Notes under the pieces: model-generated
What the model saw: the letters and a program-made list of their open reading frames with translations, nothing else
The model's database searches: none
What the model was told of the DNA's origin: nothing
Made by a program: the position numbers and the translations under genes
Part shown: one piece after another, positions 40,201 to 53,037 of the stretch
Layout of the letters: the number at the start of each line of letters is the position of its first letter
How positions within the stretch are numbered: the first letter of the stretch is position 1
Source: Diadophis punctatus similis
Taxonomy: Eukaryota; Chordata; Lepidosauria; Squamata; Dipsadidae
DNA length: 64,000 bases
Direction: 5' to 3'
Assembly (NCBI GenBank): GCA_023053685.1
Contig: JALIGW010000061.1
Location: 1,382,001 to 1,446,000 of the forward strand

Positions 40201-43163
40201 ACTCACAGGTCTCAGCCAGGAACTCCACCCCCAGCTTCTGTGAAATCAAACTACAATGGAGTGAGGTTTTTTCCCCAGATACTCACAGGTCTCAGCCAGG
40301 AACTCCACCCCCAGCTTCTGTGAATTGAAACTACAATGCAGTGAGGTTTTGTTCCCCCAGATACTCACGGGTCTCAGCCAAGAACTCCATGGCCAGCTTC
40401 TGTGAATTCAAACTACAATGGAGTGAGGTTTGTTCCCCCAGATACTCACAGGTATCAGCCAGGAACTCCACCCCAGCTTCTGTGAATTGAAACTACAATG
40501 CAGTGAGGTTTCTTCCCCCAGATACTCACAGGTGTCAGCCAGGAACTCCACGCCCAGCTTCTGTGAATTCAAACTACAATGTAGTGAGGTTTGTTCCCCC
40601 AGATACTCACAGGTCTCAGCCAGGAACTCCACCCCCAGCTTCTGTGAATTCAAACTACAATGGAGTGAGGTTTTTTTCCCCAGATACAAACCTGTCTCAG
40701 CCAGGAACTCCACCCCCAGCTTCTGTGAATTGAAACGACAATGCAGTGAGGTTTTCCCCCCCCCCCCAGATACTCACAGATCTCAGCCAGGAACTCCACC
40801 CCCAGCTTCTGTGAAATCAAACTACAATGGAGTGAGGTTTTTTTCCCAGATACTCACAGGTCTCAGCCAGGAACTCCACCCCCAGCTTCTGTGAATTCAA
40901 ACTACAATGGATTGAGGTTTTTTTCCGAGATAAACACAGATCTCAGCCAGGAACTCCAACCCCAGCTTCTGTGAATTGAAAATACAATGCAGTGAGGTTT
41001 TCCCCCCCAGATACTCACAGGAATCAGCCAGGAACTCCACCCCCAGCTTCTGTGAATTCAAACTACAATGCAGCGATGTTTTTCCCCCCAGATACTCACA
41101 AGTCTCATCCAGGAACTCCACCCCCAGCTTCTGTGAATTCAAACTACAATGGATTGAGGTTTTGTCCCCCAGATACTCACACGTCTCAGCCAGGAACTCC
41201 ACCAACAGCTTCTGTGAATTCAAACTACAATGGAGTGAGGTTTTTTTCCCGAGATACTAACAAGTCTCAGCCAGGAACTCCACCCGCAGCTTCTGTGAAT
41301 TCAAACTACAATGGAGTGAGGTTTCTTCCCCCAGATACTCACAGGTCTCAGCCAGGAACTCCACCCCCAGCTTCTGTGAATTCAAACTACAATGGATTGA
41401 GGTTTTGTCCCCCAGATACTCACACGTCTCAGCCAGGAACTCCACCAACAGCTTCTGTGAATTCAAACTACAATGGAGTGAGGTTTTTTTCCCGAGAAAC
41501 TAACTAGTCTCAGCCAGGAACTCCACCCGCAGCTTCTGTGAATTCAAACTACAATGGAGTGAGGTTTCTTCCCCCAGATACTCACAGGTCTCAGCCAGGA
41601 ACTCCACCCCCAGCTTCTGTGAATTCAAACTACAATGGAGTGAGGTTTGTTCCCCCAGATACTCACAGGTCTCAGCCAGGAACTCCACCCCCAGCTTCTG
41701 TGAATTCAAACTACAATGGAGTGAGGTTTGTTCCCCCAGATACTCACAGGTCTCAGCCAGGAACTCCACCCCCAGTTTCTGTGAATTCAAACTACAATGG
41801 AGTGAAGTTTTTCCCCCCAGATACTCACAGGTATCAGCCAGGAACTCCACCCCCAGCTTCTGTGAAATCAAACTACAATGGAGTGAGGTTTTTTCCCAGA
41901 TACTCACAGGTCTCAGCCAGGAACTCCACGCCCAGCTTCTGTGAATTCAAACTACAATGGAGTGAGGTTTTTTTCCGAGATACTCACAGGTCTCAGCCAG
42001 GAACTCCAACCCCAGCTTCTGTGAATTGAAAATACAATGCAGTGAGGGTTTTCCCCACAGATACTCACAGGAATCAGCCAGGAACTCCACCCCCAGCTTC
42101 TGTGAATTCAAACTACAATGCAGCGGGGTTTTTCCCCCCAGATACTCACAAGTCTCATCCAGGAACTCCACCCCCAGCTTCTGTGAATTCAAACTACAAT
42201 GGATTGAGGTTTTGTCCCCCAGATACTCACACGTCTCAGCCAGGAACTCCACCAACAGCTTCTGTGAATTCAAACTACAATGGAGTGAGGTTTTGTTCCC
42301 CCAGATACTCACAGGTCTCAGCCAAGAACTCCACCCCCAGCTTCTGTGAATTCAAACTACAATGGAGTGAGGTTCCCCCCCCCCAGATACTCACAGGTCT
42401 CAGCAAGGACCTCCACCCCCAGCTTTTGTGAATTCAAACTACAATGGAGTGAGGTTTTCCCGCCGATACGCACAGGTCTCAGCCAGGAACTCCACCCCCA
42501 GCTTCTGTGAATTCAAACTACAATGGAGTGAGGTTCCCCCCCCCAGATACTCACAGGTCTCAGCCAGGAACTCCACCCCCAGCTTCTGTGAAATCAAACT
42601 ACAATGGAGTGAGGTTTTTTTTCCCAGATACTCACAGATCTTAGCCAGGAACTCCACCCCCAGCTTCTGTGAATTGAAACTACAATGCAGTGAGGTTTTG
42701 TTCCCCCAGATACTCACGGGTCTCAGCCAGGAAGTCCACGCCCAGCTTCTGTGAATTCAAACTACAATGGAGTGAGGTTTGTTCCCCCAGATACTCACAG
42801 GTCTCAGCCAGGAACTCCAACCCCAGCTTCTGTGAATTGAAAATACAATGGAGTGAGGTTTTGTCCCCCAGATATTCACACATCTCAGCCAGGAACTCCA
42901 CCAACAGCTTCTGTGAATTCAAACTACAATGGAGTAAGGTTTCTTCCCTCAGATACTCACAGGTCTCAGCCAGGATGTCCACCCCCAGCTTCTGTGAATT
43001 CAAACTACAATGGAGTGAGATTTCTTCCCCCAGATACTTACAGGTCTCAGCCAGGAACTCCACCCCCAGCTTCTGTGAATTCAAACTACAATGGAGTGAG
43101 GTTTTTTTCCCCAGATACTCACAGGTCTCAGCCAGGAACTCCACCCCCAGCTTCTGTGAATTC

Positions 43164-46100
43164 AAACAACAATGGAGTGAGGTTTTGTTCCCCCAGATAC
43201 TCACAAGTCTCAGCCAGGAACTCCACCCCCAGCTTCTGTGAATTCAAACTACAATGGAGTGAGGTTTTGTTCCTCCAGATACTCACAAGTCTCAGCCAGT
43301 AACTCCACCCCCAGCTTCTGTGAATTCAAACTACAATGCAGTGAGGTTTTTTTCCCCCAGATACTAACAAGTCTCAGCCAGGAACTCCACCCGCAGCTTC
43401 TGTGAATTCAAACTACAATGGAGTGAGGTTTTTTTCCCCAGATACTCACAGGTCTCAGCCAGGAACTCCACCCCCAGCTTCTGTGAATTCAAACTACAAT
43501 GAAGTGAGGTTTTGTTCCCCCAGATACTCACAAGTCTCAGCCAGGAACTCCACCCCCAGCTTCTGTGAATTCAAACTACAATGGAGTGAGGTTTCTTCCC
43601 CCAGATACTCACAGGTCTCAGCCAGGAACTCCACTCCAGCTTCTGTGAATTCAAACTACAATGGAGTGAGGTTTTTTCCCCCAGATACTAACAAGTCTCA
43701 GCCAGGAACTCCACCCGCAGCTTCTGTGAATTCAAACTACAATGGAGTGAGGTTTCTTCCCCCAGATACTCACAGGTCTCAGCCAGGAACTCCACGCCCA
43801 GCTTCTGTGAAATCAAACTACAATGTAGTCAGGTTTCTTCCCCCAGATACTCACAGGTCTCAGCCAGGAACTCCACCCCCAGCTTCTGTGAATTCAAACT
43901 ACAATGGAGTGAGGTTTTTTTCCCCAGATACACACCTGTCTCAGCCAGGAACTCCACCCCCAGCTTCTGTGAATTGAAACTACAATGCAGTGAGGTTTTT
44001 TTCCCAGATACTCACAGGTCTCAGCCAGGAACTCCACCCCCAGCTTCTGTGAATTGAAAATACAATGCAATGAGGTTTTTTCCCCCAGATACTCACAGGT
44101 CTCAGCCAGGAACTCCACTCCAGCTTCTGTGAATTCAAACTACAATGGAGTGAGGTTTTTTCCCCCAGATACTAACAAGTCTCAGCCAGGAACTCCACCC
44201 GCAGCTTCTGTGAATTCAAACTACAATGGAGTGAGGTTTCTTCCCCCAGATACTCACAGGTCTCAGCCAGGAACTCCACGCCCAGCTTCTGTGAAATCAA
44301 ACTACAATGTAGTGAGGTTTCTTCCCCCAGATACTCACAGGTCTCAGCCAGGAACTCCACCCCCAGCTTCTGTGAATTCAAACTACAATGGAGTGAGGTT
44401 TTTTTCCCTAGATACACACCTGTCTCAGCCAGGAACTCCACCCCCAGCTTCTGTGAATTGAAACTACAATGCAGTGAGGTTTTTTTCCCAGATACTCACA
44501 GGTCTCAGCCAGGAACTCCACGCCAAGCTTCTGTGAATTCATACTGCAATGGAGTGAGGTTTTTTAACCCAGAAACTCACAGGTCTCAGCCAGGAACTCC
44601 ACCCCCAGCTTCTGTGAATTCAAACTACAATGCAGCGAGGTTTCCCCCCAGATACTCACAAGCCTCAGCCAGGAATTCCACCCCCAGCTTCTGTGAATTC
44701 AAACTAAAATGGATTGAGGTTTTTCTCCCAGATACTCACAGGTCTCAGCCAGGAACTCCACCCCCAGCTTCTGTGAATTCAAACTGCAATGGAGTGAGGT
44801 TTTTTCCCCCAGATACTAACAGGTCTCACCCAAGAACTCCACCCCCAGCTTCTGTGAATTCAAACTACAATGGATTGAGGTTTTTTTCCGAGATACTCAC
44901 AGGTCTCAGCCAGGAACTCCAACCCCAGCATCTGTGAATTGAAAATACAATGGAGTGAGGTTTTGTCCCCCAGATATTCACACGTCTCAGCCAGGAACTC
45001 CACCAACAGCTTCTGTGAATTCAAACTACAATGGAGTGAGGTTTCTTCCCCAAGATACTCACAGGTCTCAGCCAGGAACTCCACTCCAGCTTCTGTGAAT
45101 TCAAACTACAATGGAGTGAGGTTTTTTTCCCCCAGATACTAACAAGTCTCAGCCAGGAACTCCACCCGCAGCTTCTGTGAATTCAAACTACAATGGAGTG
45201 AGGTTTCGTCCCCCAGATACTCACAGGTCTCAGCCAGGAACTCCACCCCCAGCTTCTGTGAATTCAAACTACAATGGAGTGAGGTTTTTTTCCCCAGATA
45301 CTCACAGGTCTCAGCCAGGAACTCCACCCCCAGCTTCTGTGAATTCAAACTACAATGAAGTGAGGTTTTTTCCCCAGATACTCACAGGTCTCAGCCAGGA
45401 ACTCCACGCCAAGCTTCTGTGAATTCATACTGCAATGGAGTGAGGTTTTTTAACCCAGAAACTCACAGGTCTCAGCCAGGAACTCCACCCCCAGCTTCTG
45501 TGAATTCAAACTACAATGAAGTGAGGTTTTGTTCCCCAAAATACTCACAAGTCTCAGCCAGGAACTCCACCCCCAGCTTCTGTGAATTCAAACTACAATG
45601 GAGTGAGGTTTCTTCCCCCAGATACTCACAGGTCTCAGCCAGGAACTCCACTCCAGCTTCTGTGAATTCAAACTACAATGGAGTGAGGTTTTTTCCCCCA
45701 GATACTAACAAGTCTCAGCCAGGAACTCCACCCGCAGCTTCTGTGAATTCAAACTACAATGGAGTGAGGTTTCTTCCCCCAGATACTCACAGGTCTCAGC
45801 CAGGAACTCCACGCCCAGCTTCTGTGAAATCAAACTACAATGTAGTCAGGTTTCTTCCCCCAGATATTCACAGGTCTCAGCCAGGAACTCCACCCCCAGC
45901 TTCTGTGAATTCAAACTACAATGGAGTGAGGTTTTTTTCCCCAGATACACACCTGTCTCAGCCAGGAACTCCACCCCCAGCTTCTGTGAATTGAAACTAC
46001 AATGCAGTGAGGTTTTTTCCCAGATACTCACAGGTCTCAGCCAGGAACTCCACCCCCAGCTTCTGTGAATTGAAAATACAATGCAATGAGGTTTTTTCCC

Positions 46101-48181
46101 CCAGATACTCACAGGTCTCAGCCAGGAACTCCACTCCAGCTTCTGTGAATTCAAACTACAATGGAGTGAGTTTTTTCCCCCAGATACTAACAAGTCTCAG
46201 CCAGGAACTCCACCCGCAGCTTCTGTGAATTCAAACTACAATGGAGTGAGGTTTCTTCCCCCAGATACTCACAGGTCTCAGCCAGGAACTCCACGCCCAG
46301 CTTCTGTGAAATCAAACTACAATGTAGTGAGGTTTCTTCCCCCAGATACTCACAGGTCTCAGCCAGGAACTCCACCCCCAGCTTCTGTGAATTCAAACTA
46401 CAATGGAGTGAGGTTTTTTTCCCCAGATACACAGCTGTCTCAGCCAGGAACTCCACCCCCAGCTTCTGTGAATTGAAACTACAATGCAGTGAGGTTTTTT
46501 TCCCAGATACTCACAGGTCTCAGCCAGGAACTCCACGCCAAGCTTCTGTGAATTCATACTGCAATGGAGTGAGGTTTTTTAACCCAGAAACTCACAGGTC
46601 TCAGCCAGGAACTCCACCCCCAGCTTCTGTGAATTCAAACTACAATGAAGTGAGGTTTTGTTCCCCCAGATACTCACAAGTCTCAGCCAGGAACTCCACC
46701 CCCAGCTTCTGTGAATTCAAACTACAATGGAGTGAGGTTTCTTCCCCCAGATACTCACAGGTCTCAGCCAGGAACTCCACTCCAGCTTCTGTGAATTCAA
46801 ACTACAATGGAGTGAGGTTTTTTCCCCCAGATACTAACAAGTCTCAGCCAGGAACTCCACCCGCAGCTTCTGTGAATTCAAACTACAATGGAGTGAGGTT
46901 TCTTCCCCCAGATACTCACAGGTCTCAGCCAGGAACTCCACGCCGAGCTTCTGTGAAATCAAACTACAATGTAGTCAGGTTTCTTCCCCCAGATACTCAC
47001 AGGTCTCAGCCAGGAACTCCACCCCCAGCTTCTGTGAATTCAAACTACAATGGAGTGAGGTTTTTTTCCCCAGATACACACCTGTCTCAGCCAGGAACTC
47101 CACCCCCAGCTTCTGTGAATTGAAACTACAATGCAGTGAGGTTTTTTCCCCCAGATACTCACAGGTCTCAGCCAGGAACTCCACTCCAGCTTCTGTGAAT
47201 TCAAACTACAATGGAGTGAGGTTTTTTCCCCCAGATACTAACAAGTCTCAGCCAGGAACTCCACCCGCAGCTTCTGTGAATTCAAACTACAATGGAGTGA
47301 GGTTTCTTCCCCCAGATACTCACAGGTCTCAGCCAGGAACTCCACGCCCAGCTTCTGTGAAATCAAACTACAATGGAGTGAGGTTTCTTCCCCCAGAAAC
47401 TCACAGGTCTCAGCCAGGAACTCCACCCCCAGCTTCTGTGAATTCAAACTACAATGGAGTGAGGTTTTTTTCCCCAGATACTCACAGGTCTCAGCCAGGA
47501 ACTCCACTCCAGCTTCTGTGAATTCAAACTACAATGGAGTGAGGTTTTTTCCCCCAGATACTAACAAGTCTCAGCCAGGAACTCCACCCGCAGCTTCTGT
47601 GAATTCAAACTACAATGGAGTGAGGTTTCTTCCCCCAGATACTCACAGGTCTCAGCCAGGAACTCCACGCCCAGCTTCTGTGAAATCAAACTACAATGGA
47701 GTGAGGTTTCTTCCCCCAGAAACTCACAGGTCTCAGCCAGGAACTCCACCCCCAGCTTCTGTGAATTCAAACTACAATGGAGTGAGGTTTTTTTCCCCAG
47801 ATACACACCTGTCTCAGCCAGGAACTCCACCCCCAGCTTCTGTGAATTGAAACTACAATGCAGTGAGGTTTTTTTCCCAGATACTCACAGGTCTCAGCCA
47901 GGAACTCCACCCCCAGCTTCTGTGAATTCAAACTACAATGGATTGAGGTTTTTTTCCGAGATAAACACAGATCTCAGCCAGGAACTCCAACCTCAGCTTC
48001 TGTGAATTGAAAATACAATGCAGTGAGGTTTTTCCCCCCAGATACTCACAGGAATCAGCCAGGAACTCCACCCCCAGCTTCTGTGAATTCAAACTACAAT
48101 GCAGCGATGTTTTTCCCCCCAGATACTCACAAGTCTCATCCAGGAACTCCACCCCCAGCTTCTGTGAATTCAAACAACAAT
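43164..48181. repeat. Higher-order repeat of about 5.0 kb, copy one
   Basis: This unit is repeated downstream (48,346 to about 52,940). The offset is 5,172 bp at its left part (43,402 and 48,574), 5,091 bp from about 44,458, and 4,768 bp from about 47,850. The steps of 81 and 323 bp correspond to loss of one and four monomers in the downstream copy. It contains HindIII-bearing monomers at 44,525, 45,411 and 46,540, each matched exactly 5,091 bp later. Its right edge runs into AAACAACAATGG, the same marker that starts the unit, which places the junction to within about ten bases. Confidence 0.82.
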
Positions 48182-48509
48182 GGAGTGAGGTTTTGTTCCC
48201 CCAGATACTCACAAGTCTCAGCCAGGAACTCCACCCCCAGCTTCTGTGAATTCAAACTACAATGGAGTGAGGTTTTGTTCCTCCAGATACTCACAAGTCT
48301 CAGCCAGTAACTCCACCCCCAGCTTCTGTGAATTCAAACTACAATGCAGTGAGGTTTTGTTCCCCCAGATACTCACAAGTCTCAGCCAGGAACTCCACCC
48401 CCAGCTTCTGTGAATTCAAACTACAATGGAGTGAGGTTTTGTTCCTCCAGATACTCACAAGTCTCAGCCAGTAACTCCACCCCCAGCTTCTGTGAATTCA
48501 AACTACAAT
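48182..48509. repeat. Local duplication of a two-monomer unit (2 x 164 bp)
   Basis: Two 82-bp monomers (one with TTGTTCCCCCAGATACTC, one with TTGTTCCTCCAGATACTC and CAGCCAGTAACTCC) occur at 48,182-48,345 and again at 48,346-48,509. The same pair is present only once at the equivalent place upstream (43,174-43,337). It sits exactly at the junction between the two 5-kb units. Confidence 0.85.
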
Positions 48510-51500
48510 GCAGTGAGGTTTTTTTCCCCCAGATACTAACAAGTCTCAGCCAGGAACTCCACCCGCAGCTTCTGTGAATTCAAACTACAATGGAGTGAGG
48601 TTTTTTTCCCCAGATACTCACAGGTCTCAGCCAGGAACTCCACCCCCAGCTTCTGTGAATTCAAACTACAATGAAGTGAGGTTTTGTTCCCCCAGATACT
48701 CACAAGTCTCAGCCAGGAACTCCACCCCCAGCTTCTGTGAATTCAAACTACAATGGAGTGAGGTTTCTTCCCCCAGATACTCACAGGTCTCAGCCAGGAA
48801 CTCCACTCCAGCTTCTGTGAATTCAAACTACAATGGAGTGAGGTTTTTTCCCCCAGATACTAACAAGTCTCAGCCAGGAACTCCACCCGCAGCTTCTGTG
48901 AATTCAAACTACAATGGAGTGAGGTTTCTTCCCCCAGATACTCACAGGTCTCAGCCAGGAACTCCACGCCCAGCTTCTGTGAAATCAAACTACAATGTAG
49001 TCAGGTTTCTTCCCCCAGATACTCACAGGTCTCAGCCAGGAACTCCACCCCCAGCTTCTGTGAATTCAAACTACAATGGAGTGAGGTTTTTTTCCCCAGA
49101 TACACACCTGTCTTAGCCAGGAACTCCACCCCCAGCTTCTGTGAATTGAAACTACAATGCAGTGAGGTTTTTTTCCCAGATACTCACAGGTCTCAGCCAG
49201 GAACTCCACCCCCAGCTTCTGTGAATTGAAAATACAATGCAATGAGGTTTTTTCCCCCAGATACTCACAGGTCTCAGCCAGGAACTCCACTCCAGCTTCT
49301 GTGAATTCAAACTACAATGGAGTGAGGTTTTTTCCCCCAGATACTAACAAGTCTCAGCCAGGAACTCCACCCGCAGCTTCTGTGAATTCAAACTACAATG
49401 GAGTGAGGTTTCTTCCCCCAGATACTCACAGGTCTCAGCCAGGAACTCCACCCCCAGCTTCTGTGAATTCAAACTACAATGGAGTGAGGTTTTTTTCCCT
49501 AGATACACACCTGTCTCAGCCAGGAACTCCACCCCCAGCTTCTGTGAATTGAAACTACAATGCAGTGAGGTTTTTTTCCCAGATACTCACAGGTCTCAGC
49601 CAGGAACTCCACGCCAAGCTTCTGTGAATTCATACTGCAATGGAGTGAGGTTTTTTAACCCAGAAACTCACAGGTCTCAGCCAGGAACTCCACCCCCAGC
49701 TTCTGTGAATTCAAACTACAATGCAGCGAGGTTTCCCCCCAGATACTCACAAGCCTCAGCCAGGAATTCCACCCCCAGCTTCTGTGAATTCAAACTAAAA
49801 TGGATTGAGGTTTTTCTCCCAGATACTCACAGGTCTCAGCCAGGAACTCCACCCCCAGCTTCTGTGAATTCAAACTGCAATGGAGTGAGGTTTTTTCCCC
49901 CAGATACTAACAGGTCTCACCCAAGAACTCCACCCCCAGCTTCTGTGAATTCAAACTACAATGGATTGAGGTTTTTTTCCGAGATACTCACAGGTCTCAG
50001 CCAGGAACTCCAACCCCAGCTTCTGTGAATTGAAAATACAATGGAGTGAGGTTTTGTCCCCCAGATATTCACACGTCTCAGCCAGGAACTCCACCAACAG
50101 CTTCTGTGAATTCAAACCACAATGGAGTGAGGTTTCTTCCCCAAGATACTCACAGGTCTCAGCCAGGAACTCCACTCCAGCTTCTGTGAATTCAAACTAC
50201 AATGGAGTGAGGTTTTTTTCCCCCAGATACTAACAAGAATCAGCCAGGAACTCCACCCGCAGCTTCTGTGAATTCAAACTACAATGGAGTGAGGTTTCGT
50301 CCCCCAGATACTCACAGGTCTCAGCCAGGAACTCCACCCCCAGCTTCTGTGAATTCAAACTACAATGGAGTGAGGTTTTTTTCCCCAGATACTCACAGGT
50401 CTCAGCCAGGAACTCCACCCCCAGCTTCTGTGAATTCAAACTACAATGAAGTGAGGTTTTTTCCCCAGATACTCACAGGTCTCAGCCAGGAACTCCACGC
50501 CAAGCTTCTGTGAATTCATACTGCAATGGAGTGAGGTTTTTTAACCCAGAAACTCACAGGTCTCAGCCAGGAACTCCACCCCCAGCTTCTGTGAATTCAA
50601 ACTACAATGAAGTGAGGTTTTGTTCCCCAAAATACTCACAAGTCTCAGCCAGGAACTCCACCCCCAGCTTCTGTGAATTCAAACTACAATGGAGTGAGGT
50701 TTCTTCCCCCAGATACTCACAGGTCTCAGCCAGGAACTCCACTCCAGCTTCTGTGAATTCAAACTACAATGGAGTGAGGTTTTTTCCCCCAGATATTAAC
50801 AAGTCTCAGCCAGGAACTCCACCCGCAGCTTCTGTGAATTCAAACTACAATGGAGTGAGGTTTCTTCCCCCAGATACTCACAGGTCTCAGCCAGGAACTC
50901 CACGCCCAGCTTCTGTGAAATCAAACTACAATGTAGTCAGGTTTCTTCCCCCAGATATTCACAGGTCTCAGCCAGGAACTCCACCCCCAGCTTCTGTGAA
51001 TTCAAACTACAATGGAGTGAGGTTTTTTTCCCCAGATACACACCTGTCTCAGCCAGGAACTCCACCCCCAGCTTCTGTGAATTGAAACTACAATGCAGTG
51101 AGGTTTTTTCCCAGATACTCACAGGTCTCAGCCAGGAACTCCACCCCCAGCTTCTGTGAATTGAAAATACAATGCAATGAGGTTTTTTCCCCCAGATACT
51201 CACAGGTCTCAGCCAGGAACTCCACTCCAGCTTCTGTGAATTCAAACTACAATGGAGTGAGTTTTTTCCCCCAGATACTAACAAGTCTCAGCCAGGAACT
51301 CCACCCGCAGCTTCTGTGAATTCAAACTACAATGGAGTGAGGTTTCTTCCCCCAGATACTCACAGGTCTCAGCCAGGAACTCCACGCCCAGCTTCTGTGA
51401 AATCAAACTACAATGTAGTGAGGTTTCTTCCCCCAGATACTCACAGGTCTCAGCCAGGAACTCCACCCCCAGCTTCTGTGAATTCAAACTACAATGGAGT

Positions 51501-52940
51501 GAGGTTTTTTTCCCCAGATACACAGCTGTCTCAGCCAGGAACTCCACCCCCAGCTTCTGTGAATTGAAACTACAATGCAGTGAGGTTTTTTTCCCAGATA
51601 CTCACAGGTCTCAGCCAGGAACTCCACGCCAAGCTTCTGTGAATTCATACTGCAATGGAGTGAGGTTTTTTAACCCAGAAACTCACAGGTCTCAGCCAGG
51701 AACTCCACCCCCAGCTTCTGTGAATTCAAACTACAATGAAGTGAGGTTTTGTTCCCCCAGATACTCACAAGTCTCAGCCAGGAACTCCACCCCCAGCTTC
51801 TGTGAATTCAAACTACAATGGAGTGAGGTTTCTTCCCCCAGATACTCACAGGTCTCAGCCAGGAACTCCACTCCAGCTTCTGTGAATTCAAACTACAATG
51901 GAGTGAGGTTTTTTCCCCCAGATACTAACAAGTCTCAGCCAGGAACTCCACCCGCAGCTTCTGTGAATTCAAACTACAATGGAGTGAGGTTTCTTCCCCC
52001 AGATACTCACAGGTCTCAGCCAGGAACTCCACGCCCAGCTTCTGTGAAATCAAACTACAATGTAGTCAGGTTTCTTCCCCCAGATACTCACAGGTCTCAG
52101 CCAGGAACTCCACCCCCAGCTTCTGTGAATTCAAACTACAATGGAGTGAGGTTTTTTTCCCCAGATACACACCTGTCTCAGCCAGGAACTCCACCCCCAG
52201 CTTCTGTGAATTGAAACTACAATGCAGTGAGGTTTTTTCCCCCAGATACTCACAGGTCTCAGCCAGGAACTCCACTCCAGCTTCTGTGAATTCAAACTAC
52301 AATGGAGTGAGGTTTTTTCCCCCAGATACTAACAAGTCTCAGCCAGGAACTCCACCCGCAGCTTCTGTGAATTCAAACTACAATGGAGTGAGGTTTCTTC
52401 CCCCAGATACTCACAGGTCTCAGCCAGGAACTCCACGCCCAGCTTCTGTGAAATCAAACTACAATGGAGTGAGGTTTCTTCCCCCAGAAACTCACAGGTC
52501 TCAGCCAGGAACTCCACCCCCAGCTTCTGTGAATTCAAACTACAATGGAGTGAGGTTTTTTTCCCCAGATACACACCTGTCTCAGCCAGGAACTCCACCC
52601 CCAGCTTCTGTGAATTGAAACTACAATGCAGTGAGGTTTTTTTCCCAGATACTCACAGGTCTCAGCCAGGAACTCCACCCCCAGCTTCTGTGAATTCAAA
52701 CTACAATGGATTGAGGTTTTTTTCCGAGATAAACACAGATCTCAGCCAGGAACTCCAACCCCAGCTTCTGTGAATTGAAAATACAATGCAGTGAGGTTTT
52801 CCCCCCCAGATACTCACAGGAATCAGCCAGGAACTCCACCCCCAGCTTCTGTGAATTCAAACTACAATGCAGCGATGTTTTCCCCCCCAGATACTCACAA
52901 GTCTCATCCAGGAACTCCACCCCCAGCTTCTGTGAATTCA
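48346..52940. repeat. Higher-order repeat of about 5.0 kb, copy two
   Basis: This is the downstream copy of the 43.2-48.2 kb unit. It lacks one monomer near 49,430 and four monomers near 52,540 relative to copy one. Scattered private base changes include TCTTAGCC near 49,112, AAACCACAATGG near 50,115, CAAGAATCAGCC near 50,235 and AGATATTAAC near 50,795. After about 52,940 it continues into a GGATTGAGG / CTCACACGTCTCAG monomer pair where copy one instead returned to its own start. The retrotransposon insertion follows within 100 bp. Confidence 0.8.
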
Positions 52941-53020
52941 AACTACAATGGATTGAGGTTTTGTCCCCCAGATACTCACACGTCTCAGCCAGGAACTCCA
53001 CCAACAGCTTCTGTGAATTC

Positions 53021-53037
53021 AAACTACAATGGAGTGA
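53021..53037. repeat. Target-site duplication, 5' copy
   Basis: AAACTACAATGGAGTGA, ordinary satellite sequence, immediately precedes the retrotransposon. Fourteen bases (CTACAATGGAGTGA) are unambiguous; the three leading A residues could instead belong to the A tail in the 3' copy. Confidence 0.93.

Larger units (their letters stand above)
20920..51636. repeat. HindIII-bearing marker monomers of the central zone
   Basis: A monomer variant with CCACGCCAAGCTTCTG, followed by AATTCATACTGCAATGG and then a neighbour with TTTTTTAACCCAGAAACTC, occurs with AAGCTT at 20,920, 24,557, 29,571, 37,572, 44,525, 45,411, 46,540, 49,616, 50,502 and 51,631. I found none in 1-19 kb or 55.6-64 kb. The entry spans the first to the last site and marks the central zone; it does not mean that every monomer inside is of this type. 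Confidence 0.75.
1..53037. repeat. 81-bp satellite array, left part
   Basis: This is an uninterrupted head-to-tail array of about 655 monomers, open at the left window edge. Two exemplar consensus-length copies are 5,846-5,926 and 5,927-6,007 (81 bp each). The monomer has a constant start GGAGTGAGG, a T-run/C-run whose length varies, CAGATACTCACAGGTCTCAG, a C-rich segment CCAGGAACTCCACCCCCAG, then CTTCTGTGAATTC and AAACTACAAT. Recurrent diagnostic variants are GAATTG or GAAATC instead of the EcoRI site, AATGCAGCGAGG, CTCACACGTCTCAG, ACTAACAAG, CCACCAACAGC, CCACGCCCAGC and CCCGCAGC. No spacer, transposon fragment or unique sequence longer than a few bases interrupts it. Long open frames on both strands follow from the 81-bp length (27 codons) and are not supported as genes: they are cut at C-run indels and at TTGAAAC variants and lack any start context or exon structure. 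The satellite family is not one I recognise by name. Confidence 0.97.

Noticed and set aside
39602..40249. Minus-strand frame of 215 codons with repeated Cys/Glu-rich 27-residue units, checked for zinc-finger-like or leucine-rich repeats.
   Set aside because: There is one Cys before Glu-Tyr-Leu-Gly and one Cys in Leu-His-Cys per unit, without the C2H2 spacing of zinc fingers or the leucine pattern of LRRs. It is a satellite by-product.
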